DNA from: Aquabacterium sp. | Lineage (GTDB): Bacteria; Pseudomonadota; Gammaproteobacteria; Burkholderiales; Burkholderiaceae_C | Assembly: GCF_016195855.1 (NCBI RefSeq) | Contig: NZ_JACPYU010000021.1 | Coordinates: forward strand, 1 to 64,000 | Direction: 5' to 3' | DNA: 64,000 nt | Shown: positions 60,394-64,000 of the stretch, piece by piece | Layout: each line of letters begins with the position of its first letter | Numbering within the stretch: the stretch's first letter is position 1 | Program-made: the position numbers and the translations under genes | The notes under the pieces: generated by a model | The model's input: only the letters and a program-made list of their open reading frames with translations | What the model was told of the DNA's origin: nothing | The model's database searches: none

Positions 60394-61051
60394 CAAACAG
60401 GCCCGCCAGGCGCGCTGGCGCCCGGTGATGGCCGCGATGCTGGCCGTGTTCATGGCCACGCATGCCTGGGCCGATTCGGGTGAGCGCGAGCAGGAGCAAC
60501 TGCGCCGCCTCAAGCTGCAGCTACGCCAACAGCAGCAAGAGAAAGACGCCGCCGTGCAGGACGCCCAGGCCAAGGCCAGCGCCGACAAGGCTGCCATGGC
60601 CGCGACCTTGCAATCCGCGCAAGGCGACGCGCAAGCCCAGCGGCGCGCCGCCAGCGCGGCCAGCCGCCGTGCGCAGACGCTCGAGGCCGAGGTGAGCACG
60701 CTCAAGCAGGACAAGGAGCAGCTCGCCCAGCAAGTGGCCCAACTGCAAAAGGCACTGGATGACAGCAAGGCGCAGTCGACCAAACAAGGTCAGCAGGCCG
60801 CCGCGACCCTGGCGTCCACCCAAGCGAGCCTCAAAAACGTGAGCGATCAGCATGACCAGTGCCGCACGCAGAACGCGGCCCTGTACGAGCTGGGCAGCGA
60901 CTTGTTGGCTCGCTACGAGCACAAAGGCCTGGGCGACATCCTGGCCAGCAAGGAGCCCTTCATCCAGACCGCCCGCGTCACGCTGGAGAACACCAAGGCC
61001 CAGTACCAGGACAAGCTGGACGCTGCCCGCCTGAAGGTGGCTGCGCCCTGA
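60380..61051 (+). CDS. Periplasmic coiled-coil protein
   Basis: 223 residues. ATG 60380 overlaps the porin stop by 14 bases; an in-frame ATG at 60428 would put the signal peptide (MAAMLAVFMATHAWA) first. The mature protein is almost entirely a predicted coiled coil (EREQEQLRRLKLQLRQQQQ, LKQDKEQLAQQVAQLQKAL), then a short C-terminal domain with one Cys (HDQCRTQNAALYELGSDLLARYEHKGLGDIL). It is the last gene of the ExbB-TonB-porin set. It might span the periplasm between inner and outer membrane; no enzymatic motif is seen. Confidence 0.82.
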   Translation: MCASDKQARQARWRPVMAAMLAVFMATHAWADSGEREQEQLRRLKLQLRQQQQEKDAAVQDAQAKASADKAAMAATLQSAQGDAQAQRRAASAASRRAQTLEAEVSTLKQDKEQLAQQVAQLQKALDDSKAQSTKQGQQAAATLASTQASLKNVSDQHDQCRTQNAALYELGSDLLARYEHKGLGDILASKEPFIQTARVTLENTKAQYQDKLDAARLKVAAP

Positions 61052-61154
61052 TCAAGGCCGGGCTGGATGGGCACAGCAATCGGACTCCCTCGGGGCGTCA
61101 ATTTGAGCGTAAGCTGATCGTCGTCCCGATTGATTGTGATGAAAGCCGCCCCTC

Positions 61155-61475
61155 ATGCCCGTCAAGTTCAAAAGTCAGGCCACCGGTGATCTGGTGATGG
61201 TGCAAGCCCACGCGAACGCCTTGTTGAAAGTCATTGGCAAGGCCGATTCAGCCAAGGGCATCCTGGAGCCCGCCGACATGCCGGCGGCCCTGCAGGCCCT
61301 GCGCGCCTTGAGCGACGACGCGCCCCCGCCTGCCGAAGGGGCCCCGGACAGCGAGGACCCCAAGAACCCCGCTTTCCAGGACGAGGCCGTCAGCCTGCGC
61401 AAACGCGCCTGGCCGCTGATGAAGATGATCGAAGAGGCCCAGGCCGCCGGCAAACCCATCGTTTGGGGTGTGTGA
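61155..61475 (+). CDS. DUF1840 family protein
   Basis: 106 residues. The family pattern is complete: MPVKFKSQATGDLVMVQAHANALLKVIGK at the start and VSLRKRAWPLMKMIEEAQAAGKPIVWGV at the end, with an acidic Pro-rich linker. Small soluble proteins of this family are common in Burkholderiales and have no known function. It stands alone, 103 bases after the coiled-coil gene. Confidence 0.85.
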   Translation: MPVKFKSQATGDLVMVQAHANALLKVIGKADSAKGILEPADMPAALQALRALSDDAPPPAEGAPDSEDPKNPAFQDEAVSLRKRAWPLMKMIEEAQAAGKPIVWGV

Positions 61476-61525
61476 TTCAGCCGGGGTGTTGTGCAGTGCA
61501 GCAATCCTGAGGCATGATTCTGACC

Positions 61526-62209
61526 ATGTCAGATCAAGTCACCCGCCTGCTCGTCATCCGCCACGGCGAGACCGCCTGGAACACCGAGGCCCGCATCCAG
61601 GGTCACATTGACATCCCGCTCAATGACAAGGGGCGCTGGCAGGCCGAGCGCCTGGCTCAGGCCCTGGTGGACGAAGAGCTCCATGCCATCTACAGCAGCG
61701 ACCTGGCACGCGCGCGGCACACGGCCGAGGCCGTGGCTCAGGTGGCCCAGTTGCAACTGAACCTGGACAGCAACCTGCGTGAGCGCCACTTCGGGCGCTT
61801 CGAAGGCATGACCCAGGAAGAGGTGGCTTCGCAATGGCCTGAAGAAGCCCGCCGCTGGCGTCAGCGAGATCCCGGTTATGGCCCCGAAGGCGGCGAAACG
61901 CTGCAAGCCTTCTACGACCGCTGCCTGAGCGCCCTCACGCGTCTGGCGCAGCAACATCCAGGGCAAAGCATCGCTGTGGTGGCCCACGGTGGCGTGCTCG
62001 ATTGCTTCTACCGCGCCGCCAATGGCCTGGAGCTGGACTTGCCCCGCAACTGGCAGATCACCAATGCCAGCGTCAACCGCCTGCTCTTCAATGGCGAAGG
62101 CTTCAGCCTGGTGGGGTGGGCCGACAACCGCCACCTGGATGGGCCCGATGCCGATGGGTCGGCCAGCCTGGACGAGCGCACCGATGGCATGGTGGCCCGC
62201 CGCGCCTGA
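61526..62209 (+). CDS. Histidine phosphatase family protein (phosphoglycerate-mutase fold)
   Basis: 227 residues. The catalytic LLVIRHGETAWN begins near residue 8, the second Arg/Glu region is YSSDLARARHTAEAV and LRERHFGRFEGMT, and the second His is in SIAVVAHGGVLDCF near residue 150. This is a complete branch-1 histidine phosphatase. Substrates range from phosphoglycerate to small phosphoesters and cannot be read from sequence. ATG 61514 is an alternative start, adding four residues; neither has an ideal ribosome-binding site. Confidence 0.88.
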   Translation: MSDQVTRLLVIRHGETAWNTEARIQGHIDIPLNDKGRWQAERLAQALVDEELHAIYSSDLARARHTAEAVAQVAQLQLNLDSNLRERHFGRFEGMTQEEVASQWPEEARRWRQRDPGYGPEGGETLQAFYDRCLSALTRLAQQHPGQSIAVVAHGGVLDCFYRAANGLELDLPRNWQITNASVNRLLFNGEGFSLVGWADNRHLDGPDADGSASLDERTDGMVARRA

Positions 62210-62223
62210 ACGGCGTTCAGGCG
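62203..62223. terminator. Perfect hairpin between convergent phosphatase and TetR genes
   Basis: CGCCTGAAC (62203-62211), loop GGC, GTTCAGGCG (62215-62223). It overlaps the phosphatase stop and ends 4 bases before the tetR stop. There is no T-run, so it may act as a shared, bidirectional 3'-end hairpin. Confidence 0.4.
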
Positions 62224-62226
62224 GGC

Positions 62227-62835
62227 TCAGCGCAGGCCGTTGAGGAACAGGTCGATGCCCGCATCGGCCGCGCAGACCAGCTCATAGCGGCTCTGGTCGA
62301 GCATCCAGTTGTGGATCAGGCCATTGACCAGGGCCATGTAGGTCACGGCCAGCACATGCAGGTTCAGATCAGCCCGGATCTGCCCCAGGGCCTGGGCACG
62401 GCGGAAGGTGGCCTCGACGTGGTTCTGGCACGAGCCATGCACGCTCAGATGCCGGTCCCGGATGCCCGAGAGCTCTTCCACGTATTCAACCTTCAGGGTG
62501 GCGATGTCAAAGACCCGCTGTGTTCGCGGGTCATGCGCAATGCGCCGCATCACGTCCATCATGGAAGCTTTAAGTTCGGCCAAAGGGTTGGCTTCGCGCT
62601 CGGTGTCGATGGACTTGAGCGTGTCCTCCATCGGCAGGGTGGTGCGCGACATCATCGCGTTGAACAGCTCGGCCTTGTCCTGAAAGTGCCAGTACACGGC
62701 CCCCCGTGTGACGCCGGCCGCCTTGGCAATGTCCTGCAGGGAGGTGCGAGACACGCCACGTTCGGCAAACAGCCGCTCGGCCGCGTCCAGCAGGCTCTCG
62801 CGGGTGTGTTGTGCATCTTCTTTGGTACGGCGCAT
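62227..62835 (-). CDS. acrR: TetR/AcrR-family repressor of the adjacent efflux genes
   Basis: 202 residues. The N-terminal helix-turn-helix (RESLLDAAERLFAERGVSRTSLQDIAKAAGVTRGAVYWHFQDKAELFNAM) matches AcrR/TtgR-type repressors closely. The C-terminal ligand-binding domain is variable (EYVEELSGIRDRHLSVHGSC). It is divergent from the acrA-like gene, with an AcrR-type operator between them, so it should repress both. ATG 62835 (MRRTKED) is the family start. Efflux substrates would be its ligands. Confidence 0.9.
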   Translation of the reverse strand: MRRTKEDAQHTRESLLDAAERLFAERGVSRTSLQDIAKAAGVTRGAVYWHFQDKAELFNAMMSRTTLPMEDTLKSIDTEREANPLAELKASMMDVMRRIAHDPRTQRVFDIATLKVEYVEELSGIRDRHLSVHGSCQNHVEATFRRAQALGQIRADLNLHVLAVTYMALVNGLIHNWMLDQSRYELVCAADAGIDLFLNGLR

Positions 62836-62889
62836 GACGGGATGAAGAAAACCGTGAAGTCTGAGGGTGATTGTCGCTGATCCTTGAGC

Positions 62890-62911
62890 ATACATACAAG
62901 CATGTATGTAT
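62890..62911. promoter_or_regulatory. AcrR-like operator
   Basis: TACATACA (62891-62898), spacer AGCA, TGTATGTA (62903-62910) form a perfect inverted repeat, extended one base each side to 62890-62911. The half-sites are the same as in the E. coli AcrR operator, as I recall it. It lies 55 bases upstream of the tetR start and 45 upstream of the acrA start, fitting control of both promoters. The TATACT just after could be part of a rightward -10. Confidence 0.8.
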
Positions 62912-62955
62912 ACTCACCATATTGTTGACCAGGCAAGTATTTCAAGAGGTGTCCC

Positions 62956-64000
62956 ATGGCGAGTCGTGAGATGGCGGTTTCACAAGAAGAAAATAACGTG
63001 GTGGCTGCAGCGAAGGCACCCTTGTTGAACAAGGACCAGTTGTGGCGCTGGACGGCCAATGCCGTTGGCGTGCTGGCCTTGTGTGCGGTGGCCGCGTCTT
63101 TCCTGACCGGTTGCGGCCAGAAGGACCAGCAGGCCGGCGCTGGCGCAGCCAAGGCCGGTGGCGGCATGCCGCCCGCCCAGGTGGGCGTGGTGACGGTGCA
63201 GACGCAGAGCGTGCCCGTGATGGCCGAGTTGCCGGGCCGCCTGGAAGCGCTGCGCACCGCCCAGGTCCGTGCCCGCGTGGCCGGCATCCTGCAGCAGCGC
63301 CAGTTCACCGAAGGTGCAGACGTGAAGGCCGGGCAAGCCCTGTTCCAGATCGATGCCAGCACCTACAAGGCCGCGCTGGACAGCGCCCGTGCCACCCTGG
63401 CCAAGGCCGAAGCCAATCTGGCCCAAGCCACCGCCCTGGCTGACCGCTATCAGCCGCTGCAGGCCGCCAAGGCCATCAGCCCGCAGGAGTACCTCAACGC
63501 CCAGGTGGCACAACGCCAGGCCCAGGCCGATGTGGCGTCTGCCAAGGCCGCCGTGCAGACCGCCGGCATCAACCTGGGTTACGCCTCGGTGACGGCCCCC
63601 ATCTCGGGCCGCATCGGCCGTGCACTGGTGACCGAAGGCGCGCTGGTGGGCCAGGGTGAGGCCACCCAACTGGCCTTGATCCAGCAGGTCAACCCTTTGT
63701 ACGTGAACTTCACCCAGTCGGCCAACGACGTCATCAAGCTCAAGAAGGCCATGGAAGCGGGCACCATCAAGAAGCTCGGCAACCAGGCCGCCGCGGTGCG
63801 CGTGGTGCTGGACGATGGCACCGAGTACCCCTTGCAGGGCAAGCTGTTGTTCTCTGATTTGAGTGTGGACCCGACCTCCGGCCAGGTCTCGCTGCGCGCC
63901 GAGTTGCCCAACCCGCAAGGCTTGCTGCTGCCCGGCATGTATGTGCGTGTGCGCCTTGAGCAGGCCCAGGTGGATGGCGGCATGCTGCTGCCCCAGCAGG
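62956..64000 (+). CDS. acrA: RND efflux periplasmic adaptor (AcrA family), cut by the window end
   Basis: About 348 residues are visible; the 3' end is outside. The N-terminus has a signal with lipobox SFLTGC. The core follows: VPVMAELPGRLEALRTAQVRARVAGIL, GADVKAGQALFQIDASTYKAAL, the alpha-hairpin (ARATLAKAEANLAQATAL, QRQAQADVASAKAAVQTAGI), the lipoyl return YASVTAPISGRIGRALVTEGALVG, and the barrel part PNPQGLLLPGMYVRVRLEQ. A 20-residue extra stretch precedes the signal core. It connects an inner-membrane RND pump (probably acrB next) to an outer-membrane channel. It is predicted to be repressed by the divergent TetR protein. Confidence 0.93.
   Translation, partial: MASREMAVSQEENNVVAAAKAPLLNKDQLWRWTANAVGVLALCAVAASFLTGCGQKDQQAGAGAAKAGGGMPPAQVGVVTVQTQSVPVMAELPGRLEALRTAQVRARVAGILQQRQFTEGADVKAGQALFQIDASTYKAALDSARATLAKAEANLAQATALADRYQPLQAAKAISPQEYLNAQVAQRQAQADVASAKAAVQTAGINLGYASVTAPISGRIGRALVTEGALVGQGEATQLALIQQVNPLYVNFTQSANDVIKLKKAMEAGTIKKLGNQAAAVRVVLDDGTEYPLQGKLLFSDLSVDPTSGQVSLRAELPNPQGLLLPGMYVRVRLEQAQVDGGMLLPQQ

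Noticed and set aside
1-64000. CRISPR arrays, tRNA or rRNA genes, insertion sequences, prophage genes
   Set aside because: No regularly spaced repeats, cloverleaf-like sequences, transposase motifs or phage structural genes were recognised on either strand.

Overview
The window is a chromosomal segment of a high-GC betaproteobacterium, most likely Burkholderiales and probably from the Aquabacterium/Leptothrix/Rubrivivax side of the order. The reasons are the housekeeping content (ftsQ-ftsA-ftsZ; lptD-surA-rsmA; exoribonuclease-tonB-aroE-mtgA), a DUF1840 gene, two PEP-CTERM proteins with an EpsA-type regulator, and an AlkB alkane hydroxylase with its own rubredoxin. Genes are densely packed. 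I found no rRNA, tRNA, CRISPR array, insertion sequence or prophage. This placement is inferred from gene content and was not tested by any search.

Layout. 1-2.8 kb: end of ftsQ, then ftsA and ftsZ, closed by a strong terminator. 2.9-8.2 kb: a lipoprotein, an acyl-CoA synthetase, the tRNA CCA-adding enzyme and a small PEP-CTERM protein. 7.4-13.5 kb: lptD-surA-rsmA leftwards (outer-membrane biogenesis and 16S rRNA dimethylation), with an amgK-like sugar kinase divergent. 13.5-19.7 kb: an RhlE-type helicase, an AraC regulator divergent from alkB-rubredoxin, then an ECF sigma factor, a zinc-finger anti-sigma candidate, a DoxX protein and a small lipoprotein. 19.7-25.7 kb: exoribonuclease-tonB-aroE-mtgA leftwards, plus a GNAT acetyltransferase and a YqiA-like esterase with overlapping tails.

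25.8-40 kb is an accessory secretion region. A secreted beta-helix/carbohydrate-binding/calcium-repeat protein is followed by an eleven-gene operon. The operon joins type II secretion parts (GspG, GspF, GspE and a GspD-like secretin) to a PilM/N/O/P-like inner-membrane set and three more pseudopilin-like proteins. Most of its starts overlap the preceding stop as ATGA. An 18-bp direct repeat matching the PhoB box lies at the right distance from a -10 element upstream of the operon. A weaker copy precedes the following EpsA-type LuxR regulator gene. An ankyrin-repeat protein ends this part.

40-61 kb is the most unusual part. It holds a PEP-CTERM protein, a ten-cysteine secreted protein with a PstS-like N-terminus, a TpsB transporter and a 3,626-residue TpsA exoprotein. 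These are followed by a closely spaced set: a DUF2341/LamG-like domain fused to ExbB, two different ExbD proteins, TonB, a 16-strand-type putative porin and a periplasmic coiled-coil protein. This looks like a dedicated proton-motive-force-driven cell-envelope machine tied to two-partner secretion. 61-64 kb: DUF1840, a histidine phosphatase, and a TetR repressor divergent from the start of an AcrA-type efflux gene, with an AcrR-like operator between them.
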